DNA of 64,000 nt from Eutrigla gurnardus (Eukaryota; Chordata; Actinopteri; Perciformes; Triglidae), in the NCBI GenBank assembly GCA_963514095.1, contig OY741282.1, positions 17,277,849 through 17,341,848 on the forward strand, read 5' to 3'. Below the pieces are notes generated by a model, which was not told the DNA's origin, did not search any database, and saw only the letters and a list, made by a program, of their open reading frames with translations. Shown here in pieces: positions 34,891 to 48,563 of the stretch (positions are counted from its first letter, which is position 1; each line of letters opens with the position of its first letter). A program made the translations under genes and the position numbers.

Positions 34891-35175
34891 ATTTGAATTT
34901 AATGCATGGGAGATATTTGTTTTTGTTTTAACGTAAGCTTTAATATATTTTTATTTGCTGAAAAACACAACAGCGGTTCTGTAAATGTGATGCAGTCGAC
35001 TTGAACCAACTTTATTTGAGCACTTTGTATCAGTTGTTTGTCCAAACAGGGTATTTCATTGAGTGATTTATGTACTTTAAAATCAGAGCCATATATAAAT
35101 ATCTATATATATATATTCAGATGTTGTTAATGTTGATGTATTATGCTATAAAAAAAACCCAGACATGCAGTATTT

Positions 35176-35181
35176 AATAAA
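35176..35181 (+). terminator. traf2: Candidate distal polyadenylation signal of traf2
   Basis: AATAAA followed by GTTTGCCCGTTTCAGCTTGT and TGAGTCTTTTG, a T/G-rich downstream element. It precedes the drop into repeat sequence. Confidence 0.4.
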
Positions 35182-35200
35182 GTTTGCCCGTTTCAGCTTG

Positions 35201-36590
35201 TTGAGTCTTTTGAAGCTTCTTTCTCTCAGTAGAAAGCTGAAGTACTCAGAAGTAAAAGTACCAGTACAACAATCTAAAAGCATTCAAAATACTAATAAAA
35301 AGAATAAAACATTATTATATGTACTTAGAGTATCAAAGCTATATTCCTTATACAGAGACTGATTTGTTACATATGTTGTTATTATATGAGACGTTATTAG
35401 ACTGTTAACACTGATCATCGTGTAAGATTGATGAAATATTGGTGTTTTTAACCTTCTGGATGAAAACATAATGTGTTACTTCCTACCACTGACCACCAGA
35501 TGGCACTGTGGATCCCTGAAGGCCTCGAATGAAGTTAGACAGAACACTAAAAATAGAAACCAGGAGAACAGGCATCATTGTACTTTTACGGGCAGTGTAA
35601 TTTACAGTAATCTACATTTTCAGACAGATTAAATAAAAGACCGTCGACTACTGGAAGAGAACTTTGTCCCTGAAAACAACGCTGTGCATTGTACACAGCC
35701 GGGTGCTGTCCAGATTTAAAAATAAAAATGAATTTGTTTCCTCCAACTTGTTAAATGGACATGTTGTATAATACATGAACTCTTTTCTCCTCTTTCCTAT
35801 TATGGGATGTGAGTCACAGCGGTGCAGAGGAAGTGAGCTAATAAAACCGTGGCTCCCTTTACAGGATGAGGTTGGACGAAGAGTTGGGGACAGTGATTCA
35901 GAATATGTTTTTCCATGACTTCTCTCTTTTCACAATTACTTTTCTCCTTGCCTTTCGTTGCAAGCCTGTGTATTTATTTATTTATATTTAATTGAGCATC
36001 ATCATCATTTTCAAGCGATATAATGTACTTTAAAATAAAATCATAAAAAAGATTACAAAAGAATTGCAACACGATGGCATATAAAAACAACAAATAAATT
36101 GAGACTTTGATTCAGACTTTATATATATAAAAACATGTATGTTTATTTGATCAACAGATTATTGTAGATTAAACTGACCAACAGTACCTAAAATAGCCAA
36201 AATCAGCTCAACCTGCTAAAACCTTAAAATGCTGTTAAATCTGCTGAATACAATGGATGTGTGTGCAGTATTATAAATAAATATATTTAAAAGTGAATAT
36301 ACAATGTGTGTGTGTGTAAACGTGACCACTTTATTATTTCTCTGTTCCAACAATTAATTATTAATAACCCAATTTTGACACCTTACAGTATTTTTCTAAT
36401 AACACATGTAATTTTTGTAAAGTTTTTGAAAACAGTTTTTTTTTTTCTTCTACCACTGGAAGTCTTTAAAATAAAAATTAAAAAAAAAAAAAAAATCCCA
36501 GTAGCATATATGTAATGCTAAAAATATGTTATAAATCCAGATAAAACTATTTATTTATACTTTTAAACAGATTCGCTGCGGTGCTACGCT
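35201..36590. other. AT-rich intergenic region with a transposon fragment
   Basis: A TACTT-rich element fragment lies at about 35230-35400 (GAAGTACTCAGAAGTAAAAG). The remainder is AT-rich unique sequence with A runs (about 36480-36495). I see no exon. Confidence 0.45.
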
Positions 36591-37071
36591 CACTAACACG
36601 TGACTTCATACGTCACGGGCCCGCGCATTAGTTGCGTGCACGGCGCTCAGTGGCGCGCTTTGTTCATTTAAGTCTCGCCCGTTTCTTTCTGGACACTATC
36701 CTCACTTTGAAGGCGTAACTCCCGCTACTTATAATATACAACAAGTATTATTTCATAATAAACTTAAAGAAGAAGCTCAACCTGCTGCCAACGGTTCAAC
36801 ATCCCCGGAGGACCGTGTTGAAGACGGAGTAACCGCGTTTGTGCCCACAGCCTCGGCGTTCTCTCTGCCGTTGGTCGGACATTAGCATAACGTCGACCGC
36901 CATTTATGCTAATGACGGTCCGTTTTTACCATTAGCATAAAGTAGCTAGCAGCCGCAAACTGGCTCTTGAAAGCGGATACCTCACTGTCTATACACCTGT
37001 TGGGGCTCGGATCGACTCCTCGACAGATTATTCTTCGTCGAGATGTTCACAACTGCTTCGCTTCACAAAGC
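36590..37071. promoter_or_regulatory. Orphan CpG-rich promoter with a candidate first exon
   Basis: A CpG-rich island in an AT-rich desert. It has CACGTGAC and TACGTCACG (E-box and CRE-like, about 36598-36616), GGGCCCGCGC, and CCGCCATTT, a minus-strand YY1 consensus near 36899. It also has three copies of the 10-mer ATTAGCATAA in alternating orientation (36881, 36904 reversed, 36931). A possible + strand exon ends AAGCTAA|GTACAT at about 37071. No protein family is recognisable; transcription in either or both directions is possible. Confidence 0.4.
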
Positions 37072-40000
37072 TAAGTACATTTTTAAAGTTATTTTGCGCC
37101 CTGCTGTATTCTCGCGATGTTTTGAGATTTAACGTGATCTCAGGACGTCACTTGACAGCGCTCGCTGCAGCTGTGTGTGTGTATCGTGCTGGCTATAAAT
37201 ATGCAGGTGTCTCCTACCTATTTATTACATATTAATTATTATACACATCAATTAATAGTATTGATTTTTGTTTAACCTATTTCAGGGAGGTGTTTTTTCT
37301 TCTTTATGATCATTTTTGGATGATGTAGAATGTGGTTAATAGTGAGAGGGGGACCACAAAATTAAATCAGTGCATTATTAAAACATATTTTCCTCACTCT
37401 GACCAAGTTGTGCCTTTTTAAAACTCCTAACCACAGCGATGACCCAACAGAAACAAGAGTATTCAGTTGTTTAACTTAGAGGACTTGTTTGTAAGCTTTT
37501 CACAGTGATGCAGCAATGGTGTAAACATGTGATTCCTCTTTCCAACACGCAAATATGGATGAATTCTGAGTAGAATTAGATGACCTGTTTCAGCACTCTC
37601 TGTTGGAGGATGCTGAATATTTATTAAAATCTTAGTTTACATTAAAAAACTGCCCTGCAAAATGCATTTACTTCCTCCAAAAAACAACTACAAATGCACT
37701 ATTTATAATCCAGCATTATTTACATCCATGTTTAGCGAGCAGTCCTCTTCTTCTTCTTCTTTTATCCTCTTCTTCTTCTTCTTCTTCTTCCTGCCTTTAC
37801 TGGTGTTTAACTGCGCCAAACACCACCTGTAGTTCAGTGGAATAGTGTGAAACCACCGGCGAGGACAACGTTGTGATGCTTATTGTTTGACAACTACAAG
37901 ACATATATTTGGGGGGTTCACAGTTCGGCTGCTGGTCTCTGTGAAAGCTGTGTGTCGTGATTTATGTGCTGATTTATTAGGGGGACTCAGTGAAAACTGC
38001 TTGGCATGTAAAAATGGAGAAGTGCAGCAGTGCATGGAAAGGTGTTTACAGGTGAAGAAAGCAGCTGTTTGTTGCTCTTTTGGACTCAAAATTGATTACT
38101 TTGAGTTCATACAAGTTCAAAACAATGCACAATGTCATATTCTGAATTTTTCTTTGCACGAGTTGGCACACAACAGTTGAGGCTGACTTCACCTTGCTCT
38201 GTTTTGGACTGAATGCAACAAACGGCACTGACAAAGCAGCGTACATAAGCCAGACATCCGAGGATGACGGTGGCGTGTTGGAGCACCTCACCACTCTTGG
38301 ATCGCTCCCTTTAAATCGGACATCATGCTCTGCTGCAATCCGTCCCTCAGACTAAACAACCGGAGTACGCAAAGTGTTGTTTGGTTTCATGGAAACGTGC
38401 CGCTGCTTTGACCCCACGTGGGGTCACACACAGGGATTTCATTTATTCAACTTTATCCGTAGGTTTTTACCTCAGACTTCCATTGTGACTTGTATCTCTG
38501 TAGATATAAAGTGGCATGGTTGGATTCTTGCTTAGTTGATCATCTGTTGTTCATCAACTGATTGTTCAGCAGTAATTTTGTTCATTAGTAATGATTAAAT
38601 TCAGATTTTTTTTATGATATATCGTTGATCTTTTTTAAAATTATTATTTGCAATTGGTAGTGTTGAATTTAGGGTTTAATTAATATCACAAAATAGTTAA
38701 TTGAGCAGTGCCCAACACAGGCTTCAAAATACATTATGGGATGAACTGAAATCAATAAATGAACTGAGTCATTATTATGTATAATTAATCTAATAAGTGG
38801 ACATACAGAACAGAAGAACAGAAAATCAATTTCATAAACTGCAACTGTGGAATTGTAAGAGCATATTTTCATGTCTTTTGTTCCCTGGGGAAATCCCCAC
38901 ACAGCTCTGGTGATGACGTTTCCCTCGATGATAAAAAAAAAAAAAAAAAAGCTCCATCGATTTGGGCCTCCATGTGTTTTCCAGCAGCCCTTTTGTCTTC
39001 CCAGAGACAGACAGTAGTCGCCCTACTCGGTCATACCAACAGCTGATGTCTGGTGATGTCACCATTTCAAAGAGTCCGCGTAATGAAACTTTAACCAGAC
39101 GAGAAGCTGAGGCCCGCTGCTCGGCTGCTTCCCCCGGATGTGTGGCTGTTTGAAGGATTGTGGCTGGAGAGTACCAGTGAAGTTAACGAAGTGCATTCAT
39201 TTAAAGTGAGACGGTCTTCCAGGAAGGAAAGGGAGCCAAACTGAAATACCTCAACAACTATGGGGGTGGTCATGATGACATTTATTTTTTTGTCCAGATG
39301 TTGTTGTCTAAAGAGTGAATTCTAATGAATTTGGTGACTGTTGACAGTTTCCACATATCCTGGTTTATAATTCAGTGTAGTAGATTCTTAGTCTTGTTTT
39401 CTCAAACATTGATGAACTCCATTCCTGTTGTATTAAGTATCCTCTGTAATCTAAACATTTACTTGTACTGTCATGGCTGACGTATGCTCCCCCCCCCCCT
39501 CCCCCAGATGAGGTCATATTTTCATAATGGCAATCATGATGGCATTCCTTGTCTCCGATGTTTGTTGGCGGTTTGTCAAAGGGGATTAGAAGGAACACCT
39601 GCAGTTCCTCTGCTTATTTAGTGTTCAGTCATATTCCAGGACCTCCGTCTTTTAAAGCTCCAGGACACTCTGTAGTTGCCAGGAAACACAAGCACAAACT
39701 ACACAATGACTGTATGTATAAACTACAGTAGTTGAGTCACCATATATTTAACAAATAGTCCAATGGTAACGTATTGGGAGTTCAAGCTGCAAACCATTCC
39801 AAGTGGATTTTTTTTTACAGCAGCCACAGTTTCCATTTCCGTGTCCTCATGCCGTTTTTACTGCCTGAGCTTCAGGCAACAGTTTAGAGTAGCAGGATTC
39901 AAGTCAATGAAACCACGTCGGCTGTATGAGTGAAAATCAATCAAACATATACAGTGTCCCGTAGTACCAAAGTATATTGTGGGTAAACATTCAAATATAT

Positions 40001-43000
40001 GGCAATACTGGTCCTCTTAACCATTATATACAATGGAAATTCAGCTGAAATCAGTCAATTGACATAAATTCAATCCAAAACTACATTTTCTAATAATTTA
40101 AATATTATTTTTTCAAACATTCCCGATGCTTACACATAATGCGTCTTTATTTATAATACAATAATATAATATTACTTTAATGTGTGCCATTCTGAGTACT
40201 TTTACTTTTTGGTACCTTATTTAGATTGTGATGCAAATCCGTTTACTTATATTTTTAATGCAGGACTTTTACATTACAGAGTATTATTATGACTTTAAAG
40301 TAAAAGATTTAGAGTACTTATTCCAAAGTTGTTTTTCTGCGTTAGTCATCAAAGAAATGACCAATGGGAATGTATATCTATGCGGTATTGTGACGTGTTC
40401 TGTGGCCACATTGGCTGACTAAATACTGGTTAGCAAAGAAATTAGGTCAGTCCCTGGGGTCTCATCAATACATAATTAAAAAGACAGGACGCAGACACGC
40501 TCCTCTTGCTCTCTCTGCACTGAATGAACCTCCGTGGCGCTACAGTATAGGATGTATGTTGAATACATTACATTTAACCTTGATATTCCTATATAAGAAG
40601 TGTAATTATGAACCTTTTTAAACTACAGGTTTGTTCCCCCGCAATATCCAGTTAATCATATAACTATGACGTCATCAAATCTAACAGCATAAAAATGTAA
40701 TAATGAAGGGCCAGCTGATGTTACACAGATGTGTCGGTGGCGTTAACATGGCCGGCGGGTTACTCATCTGCAGCTGATTCATCCTCCGCCTGGACGGCAG
40801 TGAGCTCATTCACAAAATACTGTCTCTTTTGGTCGTTCCCTCTCTCTTGCTTTGAAATATAACTTGTAAAACCAACTTACCGTTAAGCTGTTCATCCTCG
40901 TGATCCTGGTTGGACTCTAAATGGACCTGTCAATCAGCAGGTAAGCCCCGCCCCCTAAAGCATCCCCTGCTTTCTGGTCTATTGGACTCTAAATGGACCA
41001 TAATGTACTAAATGAACATCATGCTGGATTGAAGAAGACTTGAAACTAGAGATTGAGACATAAACTCATGTTTACAATGTTTACTAAGATAATACATCTT
41101 AGAAGTAGGACCATTTTCTCATAGACTTCTAGACTCCCCCCTCTTCCTATTTTTTTCTGCTCTAAGTTTATTGCCTCTGAAAGTGAAACTGGTGTTGCAT
41201 CTCAAATCATAAATTACAGTCGTTCATTTTTGTGCCAAAGTGCACATCTGCTATAGGATACCAAATAAATTGTGCACGTGGGATGTGAAGTCTTGCAGAA
41301 TAAACTCCTGCTACTGCCGGCGTCCAGCCGTTCATCACAAAGAGCTCAGCATCATGTGGTACCGCTGTTAAGCTCATCCACAACATGCAGAAGTGTCGTT
41401 GTTTCACTGATGAGCCAAAAACTTAGAGCAGCATGTTTCGTAACGTGATGTTATCCAGGTTTCCATGGTAAACAAACATTTAAAGTAAATGGAAGCATCA
41501 CTCTTTGGGGGATTTTTAAATGTTTTTATTTAAATCAAGTTCACAAAGTGACTTTGAAGAAAAATTACCATCTGGATTATTTCAATACAAGTCTGTATAA
41601 AAGAATAAATAGAAAACTTTGGCATAGATTGTGAATTCGGCCTCCAGTTATTCTCATTATCTAGATATCACTCACATGAAAACATAATATGCAGTTTTCC
41701 TGTTGGACCCTGGAGAGACATCCTGCATGTATTATGTAACTTCAGCCTTGTTAAAAAAGTATAAATGCATAATATGTCTCATTGTAGCGCCATTTAAATC
41801 TATTTCTCTTCAAAAAATTTGTTCATTGCTGCAGTAATGAAACGTATATTTATTTCGCTTGTGGGGACGGACAAATATGATTTTTAAAATCGTAATACAT
41901 GTCAACTATTGACCCATACACATTTATTCAGTAGGAGTTGAGTTGTAATTTGGTAAATTGAGTTTCCGATTCCATTTGCAATGCATTTGCTCAAGTTAAA
42001 ACTGTGTAAACCATACCTTTACTTTAAAGAATTTGAATATTATAAGACTTTTATCCCTCGGTGAAGTTTTAAAATATGTTTTTGAGTCTGTAAAAAGTAA
42101 CAATATAGTGAAAAATGCAGCTCACAATGTCTCAGATCTTGTTTTGTCTTTTAATAACTTAATTTACAACCATGTTAAACAGAGAAAAGCTTGTAAATCT
42201 TGTCATTTGAGAAGCTGGAACCAGCATAAGTTATACACATCAGCGTCGTGACTAACGGATCTTTTATGACATGAATTAAACTGATGATGCTCTGAGGTAA
42301 CATTTAGCATCCTCTGAGTCCAAGAGAGAGATGAACACTGGTGGAAAGCAAAGTCAGGATTAACTCATGTCCTCCCCGTCTCCAGATAAACCCTGAGGGG
42401 GGATAACATCCACCATTTACAGTGAACGGAGGGGGGGATTCTTATTTTGCTCCCGGTAGTTACATAAGTGTTCAGCTCTGGCAAACATAGAGGGATTCCC
42501 AAAGCTTTTTTTGTTTTGTTTGTCAGGACCAGAAACCTAAATCACTGTGTGAAGAATTCCTTCAGGGTAGCGTCCTAAAGAAACAGGTCAAAGGGGCCAA
42601 GATGGTGCTAGGTGTCAGCCTGACCTTCTGACCTAATGTGAGCACAGAATATTTACCACAGTGGGTCAAAGGTCACCTGGTGTTATGAAAACATTTTTTC
42701 TTGGGGTCTCGTTTTCAAATTTTTTTTTGCCCTAAATGATGATATATACATGTTTTTTTTGTGTTTTTTTGTGTGTTTTTTTTTACTAAAACCGTCTTTT
42801 TGGCTGACCATAAACCCAGTATCCATTCAGTCTCTTTATCCTGCAGTATTTCATGTTTAGTTAGAATCAGAATCTACGTTAACATCCTAAATATATGTAA
42901 AAATATGTGTGTGTGCGGGGGGTATTTTTTATTTGCAAACACAGTGAGACGAAGCGTGAGAGAGAGCAAAATGTATATTATAACGTTTTAACAAGAATAT

Positions 43001-43700
43001 TGTACATGGTTACGATATTATTAAATTTAGGTATAAAAAGATGTTAATGTTTTAAATGGAAAATTAAAATATGCAAATATGTTTTTATCACGGAGGCAGC
43101 AACATGCGGCTGCAATATTGCAACCATAATTAAGTCCCAAATGTGATTAGGTGCCTGTGAGTAGCAATATTGATTTTTGTGAATGTCATTAAAAAGAAAT
43201 GCAAGCAAGTGCTCCTTTTTTAATGTTTTTTTTTATTATTGAAGGCTTTTTAGATTTAATGAAACATCTAATCGAATCAAATGACTAAACCTGAGGTAGA
43301 GTGGCTCTTAACCTTTCATGACAAACAAATTCAATTTATAAAAATAAACAAATAAAGTATATTAGCCATCATTTTAAAAGATTTACATGAAAGTCGTGTT
43401 TGGTGGGACTGCAGCGTTCAGAGCGTTCAGTATCCCAGACGACCACGCCGGCTCTAATCCCTCTCTGTCTGAACCACTGACCTCTTTATTCAGCTGATGG
43501 CTTATTACCGGTATTGATTTTGGCTCCCTTTTTTATGTTTACACACTTCCTGCAGCGAGGCAGATCACCCAATGCACATATCAGCTCATGTTGGACTACA
43601 CTCACAAAACCTTACAGCTTAAGATAAATTAATGCAATATATTTTTTTAACAACAGAATGAAGTACTCCATTGATATAATATGGTGATGCTGGATCACGT
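37072..43700. other. Gene-poor, AT-rich stretch
   Basis: No convincing exon. It includes a (TTC)n tract (about 37747-37791), an A run (about 38933-38950), C runs (about 39490) and an inverted TACTT-rich element fragment (about 40165-40330). If 36590-37071 and 43735-43802 belong to one transcript, this is its first intron. Confidence 0.4.
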
Positions 43701-43734
43701 GTGACGCTCTGGGATTTTGACGGATGTTTTTGCA

Positions 43735-43802
43735 GGATTCTTCTTGTGGACTTCATCTGCTGCCGTTGAACCGGAGCCAAAATGGACGAACCGTCTTTTA
43801 TT
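43735..43802 (+). CDS. Orphan first coding exon, seven codons, unknown gene
   Basis: A strong acceptor TTTTTGCAG precedes 43735. An ATG in an ideal context (GCCAAAATGG) at 43782 opens MDEPSFI, and the exon stops at a consensus donor GTAAGT at 43803. In-frame sequence before the ATG holds a stop, so this would be the start of translation. I do not recognise the protein. One possible next exon, 44829-44936, would add 35 codons and a stop, but has a weak acceptor and no family resemblance. It cannot extend into tnc, which has its own signal peptide and an in-frame stop upstream. Confidence 0.3.
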
Positions 43803-43916
43803 GTAAGTGCTAAGAAACCACTTCTTTCACTCTGATGTGATATTATTTATCACAATCCTAAGTATTATTATTAATGTCATTGCTCTGTGAGAATACGTTT
43901 GGTCACGGCTGAGTCC

Positions 43917-44310
43917 CCAGTGGTGGAAGGTGACTGAATATTTTTACTCAAGTACTGTACTTAAGAATAATGTTTTATACTACTTTATACTTCTTATTAG
44001 ACTAAATTAGTTACTACTGACTTGGAAGAATCCACTAATGAATATTATTATTAGTATATTATGTGTTAAGCTATATAAAGTCTTTGAAATTAGCTCCTTT
44101 ACCAGCTGCAACATTAGTGACGTTCTGTATAACAAGTACTTTTACATTGGCGACTATAATTTGATGCTGATACTAATGTACTTTTACTTCAGTAAGGCAG
44201 GAGTATTTTTACAGTGTATTATTGGTACTTTTACTTCAGTTAAGCATCTGAGAACTGGATATCTCTGCTTTTATTAACCTGTATACTGTATATGCTGACT
44301 ATATTTGAGT
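43917..44310 (-). mobile_element. TACTT-rich non-autonomous element copy
   Basis: Begins CAGTGGTGGAAGG and TTTTTACTCAAGTACTGTAC, and carries CTTTTACTTCAGTAAGGCAG and TTGGTACTTTTACTTCAG modules of the same family as 11692-12085, in the other orientation. It lies about 115 bp after the orphan coding exon. Confidence 0.6.
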
Positions 44311-47300
44311 AAAGTATTAATTACACACCGCAGCTTGCCTTGGGATGGAAGTACAAGGTGAACGTTTTACTTTTTTTTTTTGCTGAATTCAAAGTGGATT
44401 TTAAACATCTGGGCTCTTATTATTTCATATAGTAAACACTTTGTTTTATGATGATGATGATGATGTCAAGTGCCATGTTTAAAACAAGTAAAACAGCCAC
44501 TTTCCATTATCCAGTGTGTCGTAATGATTTGAAATATCCTTCTATATATTAGGTTTAGTAGGATTGTGGAAAACATAGGGAATGTTTTACAACACGTGGT
44601 GTTTTCTAGTTGTTGGGAGGAGAAATGGGAGAAAGTAGCCCTGGCTGTAATGTATGTGTTTATTGTTTAGTTGAGTTGTTGTAATCGGCAGCTGGCTGAT
44701 TTGTCGGCACATCTGGTTTTAGACATAACGACCTCCAGCGTTCAGGCTCCCTGCTTCGCTTCGCCTTTCCTCCCCCTATCACTCTAAATGTTTGCGGTGT
44801 TTGTGTTTTTCCTCACCATGGTTTTTAGAGACAGCAGTCACGTTCTCCCGGAGATGGATGGCAGTTTGAGGCAAACAGACTAGAAACGCCTGTCAGAGTG
44901 CAAAACTGCATTAGTTCGTCTTGTGGCACGGAATGAGAAATTGTAGATCACTTGTAGGTTTTAAATGCAGTAAAAAGAAACAATATTGTACTACATTTAT
45001 GTTGGCATGGGACAGATTGTGGTTGCAATGGTAAAGAAAAAAGAAAATAGGGAAAAAATACCAATCACAACTTTTAGGAACAACTTTAAATGTCTTGTTT
45101 TGTGTGACTAATAGTTAAAAACTCAAATATTGACTTTACATTGATATATGACATAGAGAAACAGGAAGTGGTGCCATGTGAGAAGGTGAAACATGAAGAT
45201 TTTTAGCATTTTTTCCACTTTTTTCACTTTAAATATCAATTACATTTTTTTTCGCGTGTTAAATGATCAAAGGTTTGTTGGCTTCTGTTCTGTTTTGGGT
45301 GGAAGTATGCCAGGGAACAGTTTGACGAGGAATTTAGCCAAAAACGCGTTGAGCCACTGGGTTTGTGGTAAACGCCACATCTCACGACTTGGGTCCGCTT
45401 TGAAGAAGGATCACTAAAATCTGGTTCCGATGGTACAGTGCTCGTCCACTAACCTAATAATCATCTGACTTCATATTTGGAAGAGCTTCAGTCGTGTGCA
45501 GCAGGAAGACTCGGTGGTTTGGTGCTTGCCGTTGTCTATAGCATCTTCACTGTAGTGGTTGACAGACTTTTCCTTCTTGCAGTGAGGCTTCATTTTTTAT
45601 TTTCCCCCCGAGGAAATGTATCAATTTGAACATGAAGGTTTTTGATGCTTTTAAAGGAAATGTTCACATCATTTCAAGTCTGTCTTCATATAAAATCAAC
45701 TGCCCATATATGCATTAAACAGCTTATTATGATCTATCTTTGAGTGACTGTGCAGCTCCGTGTCTGTCCATGGCTAATCTCCCATTGTACTGCACCAAAC
45801 TGCAAAATATTTGTGTTCAAGAAACTTTCATGGTTGTAATGACTCGCACTCTAAAAAAACACCTTTTTATTGCCTGTTTTACACCGCCATTAACGGCCTG
45901 CTGACTCCTCACTCACTCACTTTTTTTAACCAATAACTATTCTAGTGCTGACTATAAATGTGCACCCATCCTTTTTAAACTCCTGAGTGCTACTAGCTGT
46001 GTTTTTGTTTTTTGATTACATTCCACGTGCTTGCCATTAATTAACCCGACAGCACAGTGATGTTTAACTTAACGTAGACATGTTTATCCAGTAGTTTGAC
46101 CTGAACTAATGTTTACAGTAGCCTGATAAGCATGACATCACCTCTCCACCTCCCAGCTGTTGTGTTTGGATCACAAAGTAACTGCTTCTTGATAACCCCT
46201 AAGAGCTTTCAACAAATACCCATCTTTATTTTAACTCATATTTCTCGCCGTAACAGTTGATTGATAGTTTGCTGTAAATGATTCGAGGTGCTTGTTTTTT
46301 GTTATTAAGTATGTGAAACTCCTCTTTAAGAGAATGATCTCTTCTGCAAAGAGAGAGCTGACATCTTAAAGTTGTTTGAAACGACAGTATTGAAGTCTTT
46401 TTTTCTACTTTCCAGATGTAGAAATACTTTGAAGACTTGAAATATTGTTTATAGTCACCAGTTTCCTTCTACATTGAAGAAACAAACCTTTTGATTGAAA
46501 TATAACTTGGAACTGGTATTTCTTGACATTTGCATGGTTGTCATGGAAATACCGGCTGCTGATGCAGGCTTTCTTTTCTCCCTTTTTCTGAATTTGTCTG
46601 CAACACTCTTGTAAATGACATGACATCATGTGGTAAATATTTGGTTGTACCTTGTGCGCCTTTGTTAATGTTTCCTACCACATTTTATACAAAAAGAATC
46701 ACGAGCAAAAAATGCTCATGGCTTTTCACGCGCCTAGGGTGAAGACTTCTCCTCCTGTAGTGTCTCAATCAGATGGCAACCTCCTCTGTGATACCTTCAT
46801 TTACAAAGATCCCTTAAGAGATAAGTAAGATAGTACATGGATCTAAGTACAGGAGAGTTTTCTTAGAATTCACCTTCAAAAAAGGCAATTGTTTTGGTGC
46901 ATTTTCTTAAATAAAAGGTCAGGACCAAATAGAGGCCTGGAGAAAAAACATGGGTGGATAAACTCCTGTCATATAATGTGCGTGCAATATAAGAATACAG
47001 TAAATTACGTGTCTCTAACTTAATTAATTCAACAATATAATCATGTTATTTTCGATGCTTGTTATTTTGGATTATGTCCCTATTTCAGTCACTGTGGGCG
47101 TATATGTGTGTTAAGTGCCACAAGACGCTGATAGCTAAATTTGAAGTACTGGAGTCACTGAATGTTACAAAATGCTACAAATGTTTCCCTCCACAGAAGC
47201 CTCGTTAGAAAATCAATGGATTCCTGAGAACTTTTAATTTGAAAAGGACACAGGAAGTGTTGGATTTGTTCGGTTGCCATTTGTAAAGATAACATTCAAA

Positions 47301-48531
47301 GTTACGAGAGGTACGGTACTTATTTGGGACAAGCTTTGTCGGCATGGAGTTTTTTCTTGCAGTATTTAGTTGTTTTTTTTAAATCGCAGTGTCCCCCATT
47401 TTCGTAGCTTCGTCTTGGATGCGTGATTATGATCTAGCACCATATGTTTTTGTAGAGAGGTCATAGTGGGTCACAAGTGATAGAGAGGGACACTTTTTGT
47501 TTGTATTTCAGGAAAATCCTACTCTTTCCACCTTTTTAATAACACAATGCAGTAAATATCTCTCAGATGAGCATGCTGTGCAGTTAATAACTCAATCCAC
47601 AGTCCACGTCATTTGAAATGAGCTGCTCCTGTGCAACCTCAACCCTAACAACGGCTTCCCCTGCTGCCAAACGTCCCCCGGTTTGTTTCCATGGCACTAA
47701 AGCAGATTGCGATGCAGAAGTCAGACATGTTTAGTGCAGCTTTAGAGACACCGTTTCCAAGTTGTAATAAATAAGTGGCCAGAGTTTGACTCCCGTGTTT
47801 TCACAGTATATTAGTAACTGTGTGTGAGGGATGTGGTGACGGCCGTGCAGACGTGGGAAGGTGATCGCTGTCCTGCCGACGGACAGCGACTGCAAAATAT
47901 CACCTCGGCGAATAATGTAATGTCGGTTTCCGTTGTTCATCCCACAGATGAGACAGATTGAATTCATCTCAACTAAGAGAACTTCTCATTTACGTATCCC
48001 AACCTTCTTTTATCAGACATTAAACCATCTCAAAAAAAGATAATGATCACTTGCAGACTTTCCTTCCCGTCTTCTGCAGAGAAAAATAAGGTGCTGCATC
48101 ACCTTCTCCTTTAAAATATACAGTGTATATTTTCATGATGTATTTATTTTAGGCTGGGGGTGTACACATTATGCCCTCTGTGTTGACGGTTATCGATGGC
48201 CAGCCGGCTCATCTGCACATCAGAGGAAATCATTTACATCCCGGTTGCTCGTGGAGCGGTTGGTGGACGTATGGAGTGTTGCCGTATTCCACTCCATCCA
48301 TCCAGATTTTATGTACCATAGTAATAAATATAGTGTTTCTGTGAAATTAGATTATTAACAAAAGGGCTCACTTCAATAATTGTAACATTTCTTCACAGAC
48401 TGACCACAGAGTTTTTTATTAGACGACTTCTCGGCGAAGAACTACGTCACAGGAGTGAGAACGATCGCTTCATGCTCCCACACATTTTCCACATTGTCCT
48501 TGTCCAAGTTGAGACCGCAGAGTTCCTGCAG

Positions 48532-48563
<32 letters not shown>

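Larger units (their letters stand above)
32360..35200 (+). other. traf2: traf2 probable 3' UTR
   Basis: About 2.8 kb between the stop codon and the best polyadenylation signal. It holds a 32-bp minisatellite, a TCTCTG tract (about 32741-32803), a C homopolymer (about 33570-33588), (TA)n runs (about 33764-33782 and 35106-35116) and (TG)n (34855-34888). Several earlier AATAAA/ATTAAA words could shorten it, for example AATAAA near 34566. Confidence 0.4.

Noticed and set aside
44829..44936. Possible second coding exon after the orphan MDEPSFI exon
   Set aside because: It is open in the right phase and ends in a stop, but the acceptor is weak (purine-interrupted pyrimidine tract) and the 35 residues match no family I know. 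Kept only as a remark.
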